This document shows positions 33,365 to 43,369 of a stretch of DNA of 64,000 bases, in pieces; within the stretch, counting starts at the first letter, position 1, and every line of letters begins with the position of its first letter. The translations under genes and the position numbers were made by a program. Under the pieces are notes generated by a model. It was not told where the DNA came from. It saw only the letters and a program-made list of their open reading frames with translations, and did no database searches. Source of the DNA: Tautonia marina. GTDB lineage: Bacteria; Planctomycetota; Planctomycetia; Isosphaerales; Isosphaeraceae. The stretch lies in contig NZ_WEZF01000002.1 of the NCBI RefSeq assembly GCF_009177065.1, positions 452,294 to 516,293 of the forward strand, read 5' to 3'.

Positions 33365-36043
33365 TCAAGACGAGTGACGATCGAAGGATATCTCGATTGA
33401 CGAAGGACCAACCCGATCGGCGATTGCCCGAGCCAGTGCGTCCACGTGAGGCGGTCGCATCATCGTCAGGTGATTCCCGGGAACAGTTGCGATGTCCAGA
33501 TCATCACTCAGCCGTCTCCACTCATCGAGCGGATCTCGACGCCGATTGGCGAGGTAATCCTCGGCCATCAGCAGGGAAATCCGACCTCCCGAGTACGGTT
33601 CGGGCCGGTACGAATAAAGGGCCTCGACGTTGGCCATGAAGACCTCGAAAATCCGCCGAATTTGCCGCTCCGAAGCTCCCGGAGGAACAATCTTCGAGGC
33701 TTCGGCATGGCGGCGAAATTCCGGGAAAATTCCATCGCGCCTGGCTCCGAGAAACTGAAACAGGGGGGTTTCACTCGGAATCAAGGCCCTGAGAATGGCG
33801 AACGAATGCAGGAATCCGGCGTCGATCAGGAGGAGTCGCTCGGGGGGATTTCCCTCCTCCGCCAGCCGTCTCGCCATTTCATAAGCAACCACTCCACCGA
33901 ACGACCAACCGCACAATCGAATCGAGCCCCGGGGCTGGACCGCGGCAATGGCCTCAAGGTAAGCGTCCGCCATCGCCTCAACCGAGGTCATCGGGGTTCG
34001 ATCATCGTCGACTCCCGGCGCCTGGAGCCCGAAGAGTGGCTGATCCTGCCCGAGCGCGCGAACCAGGTCGACATAGCAAAGAATGTTCCCGCCTCCAGGG
34101 TGGATACAATACAAGGGCGGACGATTCCCTCCGTCCTGAATCGGGACCAAAGGGGACCAGTCATCCGGAGATCGTCGATGCGACAGGGCTTCCGCGAGAC
34201 CAGCCACGGTTGGACGCTGCATCATGGCGGCAATCGAGAGCGCCACCCCGGACTCCCGATGAAGCCGACTCAGCAGATCCATGGCCGCGAGCGAATCGCC
34301 ACCAATCTCGAAGAAGTCGTCGTGGATCTCGACCTCGCGATCGAACAGGTCCTTCCAGACCCTCGCCACCAGCAACTCCCTTGGATCTCTTGGGGCCGAC
34401 GGGAGAGTCCGTTCTTCCTCGGGTCGCGCCCTCCTCGGCCGATCGCGCACGGAATCGAGCAAGGCGCGATGGTCAAGTTTTCCGTGATCCGTCCGAGGAA
34501 GGTCGTTCACCAGGCTCATTCGACCCGGCATCAAATGAATCGGAACATTCGCGCGCAAGTGCGCTCGGAGGTCGTCCAATGAAAGCTGACCGACGGACTC
34601 GGGAACGATGAAGGCGGCAAGGCGTCGGTCGGCCCCTTGTCCTTCGGGCAAAACCGCCGCGGCCCTCACCTGGGGATGGCGTTCGAGAACGTCCCGAACC
34701 TCGGACGGCTCAATCCGAATGCCTCGGATCTTCACCTGTTCATCCAGGCGTCCCAGAAACTCAAAATGGCCATCGTGACGTTGCCGCACCCGATCTCCCG
34801 TGCGGTACAACCGTCGTGCCGATCCCTCCTCGTTGCGGTGAACCACAAACCGCTCGGTTGTGAGTTCCGGTCGGCGGAGGTAGCCCTCGGCCAGCGAGGG
34901 CCCCCCCAGAAAAAGCTCTCCCTCCTCGCCATCGGGCACCGGTCGACCCGAATCATCAAGAATCAAAGCCTCGACATAGGCCAGAGGTTTCCCAATCGGA
35001 GGGGCCGGCTGAGGACCTTCCGGACACGGATAGAGCGAGGCACACACGGTCGCTTCGGTCGGGCCGTAGGCGTTGATCAACCGACGGCCCACCGACCATT
35101 CCGACGCCAGCGACGCCGGGCACGCCTCTCCCGCAACGACCAACGTGCGCAGATCCGGATAGTCTCCCCGAGGCAAGAGCCCGAGGACCGTCGGCGGCAA
35201 GGTCACCACGGCAATCCGCCGATCGCGGAGGGTCTGGGCCAGGGCATCGCCGGGCACGAGGTCTTCGGCCTCGGCCACGCAGACCGTCCCCCCCGCAAGG
35301 AGCGTGACGAAAACCTCGCTGATCATCGCATCGAACCCGAGCGCCGCGAATTGCAGCACGCGTGTTCCCTCGCCAATGCCGAAGGCCGGGGCCTGGGCCT
35401 CGTAGAGCGGACCGATGCCCCGATGGGTTAGCAGCGCCGCCTTCGGCCGGCCGGTCGATCCGGACGTGTAAATGGCGTAGGCGAGATCATCGACCCTGCC
35501 CGGCTTCAACTCCAGTGCGGAAGGCTCAGCAACCCGTTCCAGATCGTCGAGCGTGACCACGCTCGCCCCGGAAACCGGCAGGTTCGGAGCAATCTCGGCG
35601 GACGACACTACGAGTGGAACGTCGGCATCTTTCAGGACAAACGCTTGCCGGGCCGTTGGGTAATCGGGATCGATCGGCAGAAACGCCCCTCCCGCTTTCA
35701 TCACTGCGAGCATTGCGGCAATCGCCTCAACCGACCTCGGCAAGGCCAGGCCGACTAACACACCCGGTCTCACGCCAGATTGGGACAGCGCCAAGGCGAG
35801 GCGATCGGTCCACTGATCGAGTTCCGCATACGAGAGTGATCGAGAGCGGCTTTCGACCGCAATCCGAGACGGATTCCCGGCCACTTGGCGGCGAAACAGT
35901 GAGGGGGTCCATCCGATTCCGGGGACGGTTGTGGAAGACGCCCGACCCGCATCGGTCCATTTCAGCGCGTTCTGGGGAGCAATCACAGTGGCGATCTCAA
36001 CAACGCTCAAACGCTCTTCGTTGCGAACACTCGGAAGGCTCAC
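33365..36043 (-). CDS. NRPS-like synthetase, adenylation-thiolation-thioesterase
   Basis: 892 residues without a condensation domain. Adenylation domain (about 45-525): YTSGSTGRPK, NAYGPTE, YRTGDRVR, DHGKLDH with the A10 Lys522. Thiolation domain (about 553-620): GGDSLAAM, phosphopantetheine Ser584. Type I thioesterase (about 640-885): IHPGGG, GWSFGG (Ser714), Asp741 and a late NHLTM His. Aligning to GrsA gives pocket residues D238 A239 S242 T281 V302 A304 A325 V333, i.e. DASTVAAV, which I recall as a tyrosine code; Asp235-equivalent means an amino acid, not a keto acid. It may release a single amino acid derivative or dimerise it. The methyltransferase gene follows. Confidence 0.92.
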   Translation of the reverse strand: MSLPSVRNEERLSVVEIATVIAPQNALKWTDAGRASSTTVPGIGWTPSLFRRQVAGNPSRIAVESRSRSLSYAELDQWTDRLALALSQSGVRPGVLVGLALPRSVEAIAAMLAVMKAGGAFLPIDPDYPTARQAFVLKDADVPLVVSSAEIAPNLPVSGASVVTLDDLERVAEPSALELKPGRVDDLAYAIYTSGSTGRPKAALLTHRGIGPLYEAQAPAFGIGEGTRVLQFAALGFDAMISEVFVTLLAGGTVCVAEAEDLVPGDALAQTLRDRRIAVVTLPPTVLGLLPRGDYPDLRTLVVAGEACPASLASEWSVGRRLINAYGPTEATVCASLYPCPEGPQPAPPIGKPLAYVEALILDDSGRPVPDGEEGELFLGGPSLAEGYLRRPELTTERFVVHRNEEGSARRLYRTGDRVRQRHDGHFEFLGRLDEQVKIRGIRIEPSEVRDVLERHPQVRAAAVLPEGQGADRRLAAFIVPESVGQLSLDDLRAHLRANVPIHLMPGRMSLVNDLPRTDHGKLDHRALLDSVRDRPRRARPEEERTLPSAPRDPRELLVARVWKDLFDREVEIHDDFFEIGGDSLAAMDLLSRLHRESGVALSIAAMMQRPTVAGLAEALSHRRSPDDWSPLVPIQDGGNRPPLYCIHPGGGNILCYVDLVRALGQDQPLFGLQAPGVDDDRTPMTSVEAMADAYLEAIAAVQPRGSIRLCGWSFGGVVAYEMARRLAEEGNPPERLLLIDAGFLHSFAILRALIPSETPLFQFLGARRDGIFPEFRRHAEASKIVPPGASERQIRRIFEVFMANVEALYSYRPEPYSGGRISLLMAEDYLANRRRDPLDEWRRLSDDLDIATVPGNHLTMMRPPHVDALARAIADRVGPSSIEISFDRHSS

Positions 36044-36184
36044 AGTGGAAACCCGCCCTCGCCACGAAAGAGCCGATCCAGAACTTCCAGAATGTTCTAG
36101 GCGCTCGCACGCCGAGCGACGAGCCCACCTGCTCAGACCGATCGCAAGCGGGCCTCGTCACCAATCGGGAAGGGCAAAAACCGC

Positions 36185-37861
36185 TCAGCCTCGGACAAGA
36201 CTCTTGTACTTGATCCGGTGCGGCTGGTCGGCCTCGATGCCGAGCCGTTCCCGGCGCTGATCGAGATAGGTTTCATAGTTCCCGTCGCACCAAACCACCT
36301 GACTATCCCCTTCGAACGCAAGGATATGGGTGGCGATGCGGTCGAGGAACCATCGGTCGTGGCTGATAACCACGGCACAGCCGGAGAAGTCGAGCAAGGC
36401 GTCTTCGAGCGCCCGTAACGTATCCACGTCCAGATCGTTCGACGGCTCGTCGAGCAGCAAGAGGTTGCCGCCAGTCGTCAACAGCTTGGCCAGGTGGACC
36501 CGATTCCGTTCGCCGCCGGAAAGCCTACCGACCTTCTTCTCCTGATCCGGCCCCCGGAAGTTGAACCAGGAGACATAGGCTCGCGATGGCACCTTTCGCT
36601 TGCCCAGCTCGATCTGATCGAGCCCGCCGCTGATCTCCTGAAAGATCGTCTTGTCCGGGTCGAGCGCATCGCGGTTCTGGTCGACGTAGGAGAGCTTGAC
36701 CGTGTCACCGACCCGGAGCGTCCCGGAGTCGGGTTTCTCCTGGCCAACAATCATGCGGAACAAGGTGGTCTTGCCCGCCCCATTGGGGCCGATCACCCCG
36801 ACAATGCCACCCGGCGGGAGCCGGAAATTTAGGTTCTCGAACAGGATGCGGTCGCCAAATGCCTTGGAGACCCCTTCGGCCTCGACCACGAGATCCCCCA
36901 GGTGAGGCCCCGGGGGGATCTGAATCGTGACCGGCTCGTCCCGGCGTTCGGCCTCCTCGGCCGCCAGTTGCTCGTATCGCTGGATTCGGGCGCGATTCTT
37001 GGAGACGCGGGCCCGGGGAGACATCCGGATCCACTCCAGCTCGCGTTCCAGGGTCTTCTTTCGGGAGCGGTCCTGCTTCTCCTCTTTTTCGAGCCGAGCC
37101 TGCTTCTGTTCGAGCCAGCCGGTGTAATTGCCCTCGAAGGGGATGCCCCGGCCGCGGTCGAGCTCCAGGATCCACTGCGCGACGTTGTCGAGGAAGTAGC
37201 GGTCGTGGGTCACAGCCACGACCATCCCCGGATATTCCTGCAAGGCTCGTTCGAGCCACAGGACGCTGTCGGCGTCAAGGTGGTTCGTCGGCTCGTCGAG
37301 CAGGAGGATATCGGGCCGCTGGAGCAAGATCTTGCAGAGCGCGACGCGGCGGCGCTCACCACCCGAGAGGGTCGAGACGTCAGCATCGCTCGGTGGCAGC
37401 CGCATGGCATCCATGGCGATTTCGAGGCGGCGGTCCAGTTCCCAGCCGTTCGCGGCCTCGATGCCGTCCTGCACATCGGCCTGTTCGTTGAGCAATGCGT
37501 CCATCTCGTCGGCGTCGGGACCTTCTCCAAGGCGCATATTGATTTCATCATACCGCTTGAGCAAGGCCCGGAGCGGAGCAACGGCTTCCTCAACGTTCCC
37601 GAGCACATCCTTCTCGGGGTTGAGCATCGGTTCCTGAGACAGGTAGCCGATCGTCGCGCCGGGAGCGGGCCGGGCCACGCCCAGATACTCGGATTCCTCG
37701 CCGGCCATGATGCGCAGCAAGGTACTCTTGCCCGCCCCGTTCGGACCGAGGACGCCGATCTTCGCCCCCGGATAGAACATCAAGGTGATGTCCTTCAGGA
37801 CCTCTTTCTTCCCGTGATTTTTCGACAGACGTTCAATGGAGAAAATGTACTGAGGCGGCAT
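36185..37861 (-). CDS. ettA: Energy-dependent translational throttle protein EttA (ABC-F)
   Basis: 558 residues, two ABC ATPase domains in one chain and no membrane segments. First Walker A GPNGAGKS with signature LSGGERRR; second GPNGAGKT with LSGGERNR. The arm insertion in domain 1 and the [41 protein letters not shown] linker region are the marks of EttA, which binds the ribosomal E site and senses ADP/ATP. ATG 37861 (MPPQYIFSI) gives the normal length. Well conserved housekeeping gene. Confidence 0.95.
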   Translation of the reverse strand: MPPQYIFSIERLSKNHGKKEVLKDITLMFYPGAKIGVLGPNGAGKSTLLRIMAGEESEYLGVARPAPGATIGYLSQEPMLNPEKDVLGNVEEAVAPLRALLKRYDEINMRLGEGPDADEMDALLNEQADVQDGIEAANGWELDRRLEIAMDAMRLPPSDADVSTLSGGERRRVALCKILLQRPDILLLDEPTNHLDADSVLWLERALQEYPGMVVAVTHDRYFLDNVAQWILELDRGRGIPFEGNYTGWLEQKQARLEKEEKQDRSRKKTLERELEWIRMSPRARVSKNRARIQRYEQLAAEEAERRDEPVTIQIPPGPHLGDLVVEAEGVSKAFGDRILFENLNFRLPPGGIVGVIGPNGAGKTTLFRMIVGQEKPDSGTLRVGDTVKLSYVDQNRDALDPDKTIFQEISGGLDQIELGKRKVPSRAYVSWFNFRGPDQEKKVGRLSGGERNRVHLAKLLTTGGNLLLLDEPSNDLDVDTLRALEDALLDFSGCAVVISHDRWFLDRIATHILAFEGDSQVVWCDGNYETYLDQRRERLGIEADQPHRIKYKSLVRG

Positions 37862-38030
37862 CGACGATCCCAGTTGCAAAGGCTCGACGGAAAGGTGCTT
37901 TGCGAGACGAACACACCGGACAGCTTCCAGGTCGCGACGACCCGAGACTATCCGCAAAGACCAATTAGATCGAATCGGCCGTCGCGCCGTAAAGGCCAGT
38001 CGGCCGACTCGCCACCAGGTCATCCGCAGC

Positions 38031-39359
38031 TCAAGACGCCGAACCGATCGCAGCCTCTGGTTCCGTTCCCAGGGAGCGATCGGGCGATCCTCCGGCCAGT
38101 CGACCGGCCTTGATCACTCCTCCTTGCATAACGGCCAGGAACCGGGAGCGATCTTCCAGCAGCCGAATGTTGCCGAGCACGTCTCCCTCAACCACCAGCA
38201 CATCGGCCAGCTTGCCGGGTTCGAGCGTGCCGAACTCGTCGGCTCGGCCCATGATCTCGGCCCCGGTCTTGGTGGCGCAGGTGATCGTTTCCATTGGGGT
38301 ATACCCAACATGCTCGACGAAGAACGTTAGCTCCTTGGCATAGTCTCCGTGAGGATTCCAGGCGAAACCGTAGTCGCCCCCCATGCCGATCCGCCCGCCG
38401 GCCTTGAGGATCATTCGAGCGCTTTCCGCCCCGCCGTCGAGGGTTTCTTGGTGCCCGTCCACCACCGCTTGCGGCATGCCGAGTTCCGGTCCCTTGACGA
38501 CGCTCGCGTACTCGAATTGCAAGGCCGGCACCACCGGAACGTCACGTTCCAGCAAGAGATCGAGTGCCTCCTGATCCATGAAGGTGCCATGTTCCAGGCA
38601 GTCGAACCCTGCCCGGAGGGCGTTCTTGATGCCTTCGGTCGCCCGACAATGGCCGGTGACCTTGCGGCGGTAGTTGTGGGCTTCGGAGACCACGGCCGCC
38701 ATCTCGTCGAAGGTCATGCAAAGGGTGTGATGATCGGCAGTGTCAGGGGCGGCGGCATCCCCCGTCGGATAGGTCTTGATCCACTCGACCCCATCTTTGA
38801 CGAGTTTCCGGACCGCCCTGCGTCCTTCCTCGGGACCATTGATCAGGAGGATCAGGCCCTCCATGCCAAGCTTCATGTGATCCGGGTTCCAGTCCATCAG
38901 ACCGCCCGCGCCGCAGATTTCCCGACCACTGGCCGCCAGTCGAGGGCCGGGAATGAGATCCTCCTCAATCGCTTTCTTCATCCAGACGTCGATATTGTGG
39001 AGGCTGCCGCCGCTCCGGGCCGCAGTGTAGCCGCATTCGAGCGCGAGCTTGGCGTTGGCACAGGCGAGAATCGTCACATATTCGACCGGATACTTGATGT
39101 CGAGGTCGGCCAGCTCGGCCACATTGAAATAGGTCGGATGAAAGTGGGCCTCGACCAGCCCCGGCATGATCGTGCCGCCTCGGGCGTCGATCCGCTCGGC
39201 GTTCGGCGGCGCCAGGTCCGGGGGCATCTTGGCCCGGGGGCCGGCATACGCGATGCGACCGTTTTCGATCACCACCGTGCCATCGGGCACCGCCGGGGCT
39301 CCGGTTCCGTCGATGAGCTGCCCGTTTTCAATGACCGTCCAGCCCTGCGCGAGCTTCAT
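38031..39359 (-). CDS. Amidohydrolase family protein (imidazolonepropionase/prolidase-like)
   Basis: 442 residues. Metal-dependent hydrolase fold: [14 protein letters not shown] carries the HxH metal pair, VTGHCRAT and CLEHGT supply further His ligands, and GMGGDYG the catalytic Asp. Composite beta domain formed by the first 60 and last 50 residues ([12 protein letters not shown]). No signal peptide. Closest families are Xaa-Pro dipeptidase-like and imidazolonepropionase-like amidohydrolases; substrate unknown. Divergent from hisS. Confidence 0.87.
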   Translation of the reverse strand: MKLAQGWTVIENGQLIDGTGAPAVPDGTVVIENGRIAYAGPRAKMPPDLAPPNAERIDARGGTIMPGLVEAHFHPTYFNVAELADLDIKYPVEYVTILACANAKLALECGYTAARSGGSLHNIDVWMKKAIEEDLIPGPRLAASGREICGAGGLMDWNPDHMKLGMEGLILLINGPEEGRRAVRKLVKDGVEWIKTYPTGDAAAPDTADHHTLCMTFDEMAAVVSEAHNYRRKVTGHCRATEGIKNALRAGFDCLEHGTFMDQEALDLLLERDVPVVPALQFEYASVVKGPELGMPQAVVDGHQETLDGGAESARMILKAGGRIGMGGDYGFAWNPHGDYAKELTFFVEHVGYTPMETITCATKTGAEIMGRADEFGTLEPGKLADVLVVEGDVLGNIRLLEDRSRFLAVMQGGVIKAGRLAGGSPDRSLGTEPEAAIGSAS

Positions 39360-39537
39360 CGAAGCGACTCCTGAAGTCGATTCCGGCGAGAACCTCGCCT
39401 GAACCCGATCGTGGTGCGCACCGGCACCTCGCGGCCGATGTCTGAACATCCTGGGGACGACCCGCGTTCCTCAGTGTGTCTCGCCCGGCGTCCGGGATCA
39501 ACGCCCGAGCTTCAAACGTCGAGCAATCTTCGTCCGG

Positions 39538-39567
39538 TTGGGAATCTCGGGCGCACCTTGCTACAAT
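39538..39567 (+). promoter_or_regulatory. Putative promoter of hisS-hisZ-hisG
   Basis: TTGGGA, 18 bases, TACAAT, with a TG two bases before the -10 box (extended -10). It lies 47 bases before the hisS start codon and in the only gap upstream of that operon. Confidence 0.5.
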
Positions 39568-39614
39568 GCTCGCCATTCGATTGCCGATCTCCGAACCCTC
39601 AGGACCTCCGACCG

Positions 39615-41009
39615 ATGATCGATCCCCGCGTTGCCAGCGGGTTGCGGGACATCCCCCCCTCGGCCATGATCCCGCGCGAGCGGATGCTGGAGACCTTGCG
39701 CAAGACGTTCGCCTCGTTCGGTTTTGTGCCGATCGAGACGCCCCATATCGAACGCATGGAGGTCCTCACCGGCAAGGGGGCCGGCTCGGACGAAGTCCTC
39801 CGGCAGATCTTCGAGGTCACGAACAAAGGGGGCACCCCTGGCGAGCTTGCCCTGCGGTTCGACCTGACCGTCCCTCTTGCCCGGTTCGTCGCCCGGCACG
39901 TCGATCAGCTCGGCACTCCGTTCAAGCGCTATGCAATCGGCTCGGTCTTTCGCGGCGAGCGTCCCGCCAAGGGCCGATTCCGGGAGTTCACCCAATGTGA
40001 TTTCGACACCGTCGGCACCGAGAGCGTCGTGGCCGATGCCGAAACCGCGCAGGTCATCCATGATTCGCTGACAGCCATCGGCCTCGACGGCTTCACCCTC
40101 TGCCTGAACAATCGCAAGATCCTCGATGGCCTGCTCGACTCATTCGGCGTCATCGACCGCAAGGCCGCCGTGCTCCGGGCCCTCGACAAGCTCGGCAAGA
40201 TCGGCCGGGACGGTGTGCTCAGCGAGTTGACCGCCACCGAATCGACCGGCGACTCTCTCTCGGACGATCACGCCCGCTCGCTGCTCGACTTCGTCGAACA
40301 GGGCAAAGGCCGCGGTCAGACCGTCCTGCCAATGGCCGAGAGCCGCCTCGGCTCGCACGTGACCGCCGCCGAGGGGATTGCCAACCTCCGTCAGGTGCTT
40401 GACTTGCTCGATGCCGCCGGAGTTCCGCAACACCGGCTGACGATCGACCTCGGCCTTGCTCGCGGCCTCGACTATTACACCGGCATCGTCTTCGAAACGA
40501 CCGTTGACGGCTGGGAACGCTTCGGCTCGATCAGCTCCGGCGGCCGTTACGATGACCTGGCGAGTCTTTATATCAAGCGACGCTTGCCCGGTGTCGGGGC
40601 CTCGATCGGCCTCGACCGCCTGATCGCCTTGATGGAAGAAGCGAAGCGGCTCCCCACCTCGGCCACCACGGTTCCGGTCCTCGTCGCCCAGTTCCCAGGG
40701 GTCAACCCGAGTACCCCGGTTCGCCTCGCCGCTCGCCTTCGAGCGGCCGGAATCGGGGCCGAGGTTTACCCCGAGCCCATCTCGATCGGCAAGCAGATGG
40801 GCTACGGCTCGACCCGAGGCCACACGCTCGCCGTCATCGTCGGCCCCGACGAGGACGCGAAGCAGGTCTTCAACCTCCGCATCCTCGCCACCCGGCACGA
40901 AGACAAGGGGCTCGCCTGGTCCACGCTCGAAGACTCGATCCGAAGCGCTCTGGGCATCCTTGAGCAGAACGCATCCCAAGAACCCATCCCGCCCGGCCCC
41001 AGAGGTTGA
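39615..41009 (+). CDS. hisS: Histidine--tRNA ligase
   Basis: 464 residues, class II aminoacyl-tRNA synthetase that charges tRNA-His. Motif 1 region GLRDIPPSAMIPRERMLETL, motif 2 FRGERPAKGRFREFTQCDFD, the His-specific loop GLARGLDYYTG, and motif 3 GVGASIGLDRL; a C-terminal anticodon-binding domain (VPVLVAQF...) completes it. ATG 39615 fits the family start. It is followed by hisZ (66 bases), so a tRNA synthetase and its paralogue, the HisG regulatory subunit, share an operon. Confidence 0.95.
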   Translation: MIDPRVASGLRDIPPSAMIPRERMLETLRKTFASFGFVPIETPHIERMEVLTGKGAGSDEVLRQIFEVTNKGGTPGELALRFDLTVPLARFVARHVDQLGTPFKRYAIGSVFRGERPAKGRFREFTQCDFDTVGTESVVADAETAQVIHDSLTAIGLDGFTLCLNNRKILDGLLDSFGVIDRKAAVLRALDKLGKIGRDGVLSELTATESTGDSLSDDHARSLLDFVEQGKGRGQTVLPMAESRLGSHVTAAEGIANLRQVLDLLDAAGVPQHRLTIDLGLARGLDYYTGIVFETTVDGWERFGSISSGGRYDDLASLYIKRRLPGVGASIGLDRLIALMEEAKRLPTSATTVPVLVAQFPGVNPSTPVRLAARLRAAGIGAEVYPEPISIGKQMGYGSTRGHTLAVIVGPDEDAKQVFNLRILATRHEDKGLAWSTLEDSIRSALGILEQNASQEPIPPGPRG

Positions 41010-41075
41010 TCCGTTTCGTCGTGTTTGCCCTGGCGAACGTTGCAACCTCGACCGATCCCGGACCCCAGACCCGCC

Positions 41076-42323
41076 ATGACCGCCGAACCCTCCGCAACCG
41101 TTCCTGACCCGGTGGCTCACCGCGAAGCCCCGATCGCTCAGGTCCGCGGCACCCGGGACTGGATGCCTGGCGATTTCGCCGCCATCGCCCGGCTCGAACG
41201 GACCCTGATGGATCACTTCGCCGCGGCCGGTTTCGAAGCGATTCGCACTCCGATCCTCGAAGTCACCGAACTTCATGAGCGCAAAAGCGGCGCCTCGATC
41301 GTCTCGAAACTGTTCGAGCTGGCCGACGGACCCGGCCGCCTCTGCCTCCGCCCCGAGTTGACCGCCAGCGTCGTTCGGGCGTACATCGACGCCCCCGAAC
41401 CCGCTCCCCTTCCCTGGCGCGTCTGCTCCTCCGGCCCCGTCTTCCGGTTCGAACGCGACCCGGGGCCGACCCGCTACCGGGAATTCACTCAGGCCGGGGT
41501 CGAACTGCTGGGCGCAGCCGGCCCGGAAGCCGATGCCGAGGTGATCGCCCTGGCAATCGACGCCGCGAAGGCCGTCGGCCTGGACGACGTGACCGTCCGG
41601 GTCGGCCATACGGGTTTGATCGTCGAGGTCCTGGAACGCTGCGGACTCCCCACCGCCGCCGTCTCCTCACTGGTTGAGCACTTGAGCGACGCCGCCGCCG
41701 AAGGGAGGAATGTTCGGGCCCTGGAATCGGCCCTCGAACGCCTGTCCGGATGGCTCCAGGGTGATGCCGAACAGGAGGCCGAGTCGGTCCTGCCCGCCAT
41801 CGACCGGGCCGATGATCCCGGCGTCGATCGTCTCTTTCGCCATCTTGTTCCCCGAGTCACCGGACGCCGCACCGGGCACGAGATCGTCGGCCGCTTGCGC
41901 AAGAAATGGGCCCTCGGCCATTCGCTCGGCGCGACGCTCGAACGGGTTCGCGACCGCGTCCACGCCCTGGCCGAACTTCGGGGGCCGGCCGTTGAGGTCC
42001 TTCAAGGGCTGGAGCAAGGTTACGCGGCGCTGGCCCCCGGCACGATTCGAAGTTTTTACGCCATGCTCGACGTGCTGGAAGCCCGTGGCATCCCTCCCGA
42101 ACGGATCGAGCTGGACCTGGGCTTCGGACACGGCATCGGGTTTTACTCGCAAATGATTTTTGATCTCTCGATCTCGACCCCCTCCGGTCCCCTGGGCGTC
42201 TGCCACGGTGGCCGATACGATGGCCTCGCCCGCGTCCTCGGGAGCGATCGCGACCCCCACGGCGTCGGGTTCGCCTTCGGTGTCGAGCGGCTCTATCACG
42301 CGCTGGAGACTCGCTCCCAATGA
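41076..42323 (+). CDS. hisZ: ATP phosphoribosyltransferase regulatory subunit
   Basis: 415 residues. HisS-like catalytic fold without the histidyl-tRNA active site: GTRDWMPGDFAAIARLERTL, FRFERDPGPTRYREFTQAGVELLG and a DLGFGHGIGFYSQMIFD replacement for the synthetase loop. HisZ binds histidine and controls HisG. Overlaps hisG by 4 bases (ATGA), consistent with a fixed ratio of subunits. There is no anticodon-binding domain, as usual for HisZ. Confidence 0.92.
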   Translation: MTAEPSATVPDPVAHREAPIAQVRGTRDWMPGDFAAIARLERTLMDHFAAAGFEAIRTPILEVTELHERKSGASIVSKLFELADGPGRLCLRPELTASVVRAYIDAPEPAPLPWRVCSSGPVFRFERDPGPTRYREFTQAGVELLGAAGPEADAEVIALAIDAAKAVGLDDVTVRVGHTGLIVEVLERCGLPTAAVSSLVEHLSDAAAEGRNVRALESALERLSGWLQGDAEQEAESVLPAIDRADDPGVDRLFRHLVPRVTGRRTGHEIVGRLRKKWALGHSLGATLERVRDRVHALAELRGPAVEVLQGLEQGYAALAPGTIRSFYAMLDVLEARGIPPERIELDLGFGHGIGFYSQMIFDLSISTPSGPLGVCHGGRYDGLARVLGSDRDPHGVGFAFGVERLYHALETRSQ

Positions 42324-43369
42324 GCCAGGAGAACGGGAACCCCGCCATCGACCCCATCCGCATCGCCCTCCCCTCGAAAGGGCACCTGTACGAAGGGGCG
42401 GTTGATCTGCTCAAGGCCGCCGGCTACAAGGTCCGGCGCGCGAGCGATCGCCAGTACGAGGCAACCATCGGCGGCCACCCGCGCTTTCATGTCGTGTTCA
42501 TGAGGCCGACCGACATCGTCGTGCAGGTTCAGGAAGGCCGATGCCACCTGGGCGTCACCGGCATGGACGTCTTCGCCGAGCACCAGGACGAAGCCACCGA
42601 CGCCGTCGTCGTCGAGGCCGACCTTGGTTACGGCGGTTGCCGCCTGGTTGTCGCCGTGCCCGAAAGCTGGATCGACGTGACGCACATGCTCGATCTGGTC
42701 GATCTGACCACCGAGTTCAAGGACTCCGGCAAGGCCTTCCGCGTCTCGACCAAGTACGGCACCCTGACCGAGGCCCACTTCCGCCGCTGGGGCATTTATC
42801 ATTATCAGATCATTCATTCCGACGGCGCACTCGAACTGCACCCGACCCTCGGCATCTCCGACATCATCGTCGACCTGACCAGCTCGGGCACGACCTTGAA
42901 GGACAACCGGCTCCGGGAGATCGAGGGGGGCAAGGTCCTCGATTCGGCCTCCTGCCTGATTGGCCACGCGCCGAGCCTCCAGCGCCTGATTGACGAGGGT
43001 GACACCGGTCCGCTCGCCCTCCTGCTCGACGGCCTCGACGGGGTCCGGGCCTCGGAAAGTCAGCTCCTGCTCGAAGTCGTCGGCGGCCCCGAGGAAGGGC
43101 ACCAGGCCGCCGCTGTTTCGGCGTTCCTCGCCCATCAAGGGGCGCAACACGTCGTCCGTGGGGAAGCCTGGGACGAGCGGGGCCGATCCTGCTGGCGCGT
43201 GACGGCGCTTGCACCTGCCGGGCGGATCGCCTCGTTCCAACGCGAGCTGATCCGCCTCGGCGCCCGTCGCGTGGTCGGCATGCCCACGCGATTCCTCTTT
43301 GATGCCGAAGGCCCGCCGTCTACCTTCGACCGGCTCCGGGAGCAGCTGGCCGCTCAATCCGCCCGGTAG
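42320..43369 (+). CDS. hisG: ATP phosphoribosyltransferase, with C-terminal extension
   Basis: 349 residues. First enzyme of histidine biosynthesis; condenses ATP and PRPP. Residues 5-225 are the catalytic domains: IRIALPSKGHLYEGAVDLLKAAG, DIVVQVQEGRCHLGVTGMD, and the PRPP loop DLTSSGTTLKDN. Proteins that work with HisZ are normally the short form (about 210 residues); this one has about 120 more (QLLLEVVGGPEEGHQAAAVSAFLAHQGAQ...). The extension does not clearly match the ACT-like regulatory domain of the long form. The 3' end overlaps the convergent aminoacylase gene by 16 bases. Confidence 0.9.
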   Translation: MSQENGNPAIDPIRIALPSKGHLYEGAVDLLKAAGYKVRRASDRQYEATIGGHPRFHVVFMRPTDIVVQVQEGRCHLGVTGMDVFAEHQDEATDAVVVEADLGYGGCRLVVAVPESWIDVTHMLDLVDLTTEFKDSGKAFRVSTKYGTLTEAHFRRWGIYHYQIIHSDGALELHPTLGISDIIVDLTSSGTTLKDNRLREIEGGKVLDSASCLIGHAPSLQRLIDEGDTGPLALLLDGLDGVRASESQLLLEVVGGPEEGHQAAAVSAFLAHQGAQHVVRGEAWDERGRSCWRVTALAPAGRIASFQRELIRLGARRVVGMPTRFLFDAEGPPSTFDRLREQLAAQSAR

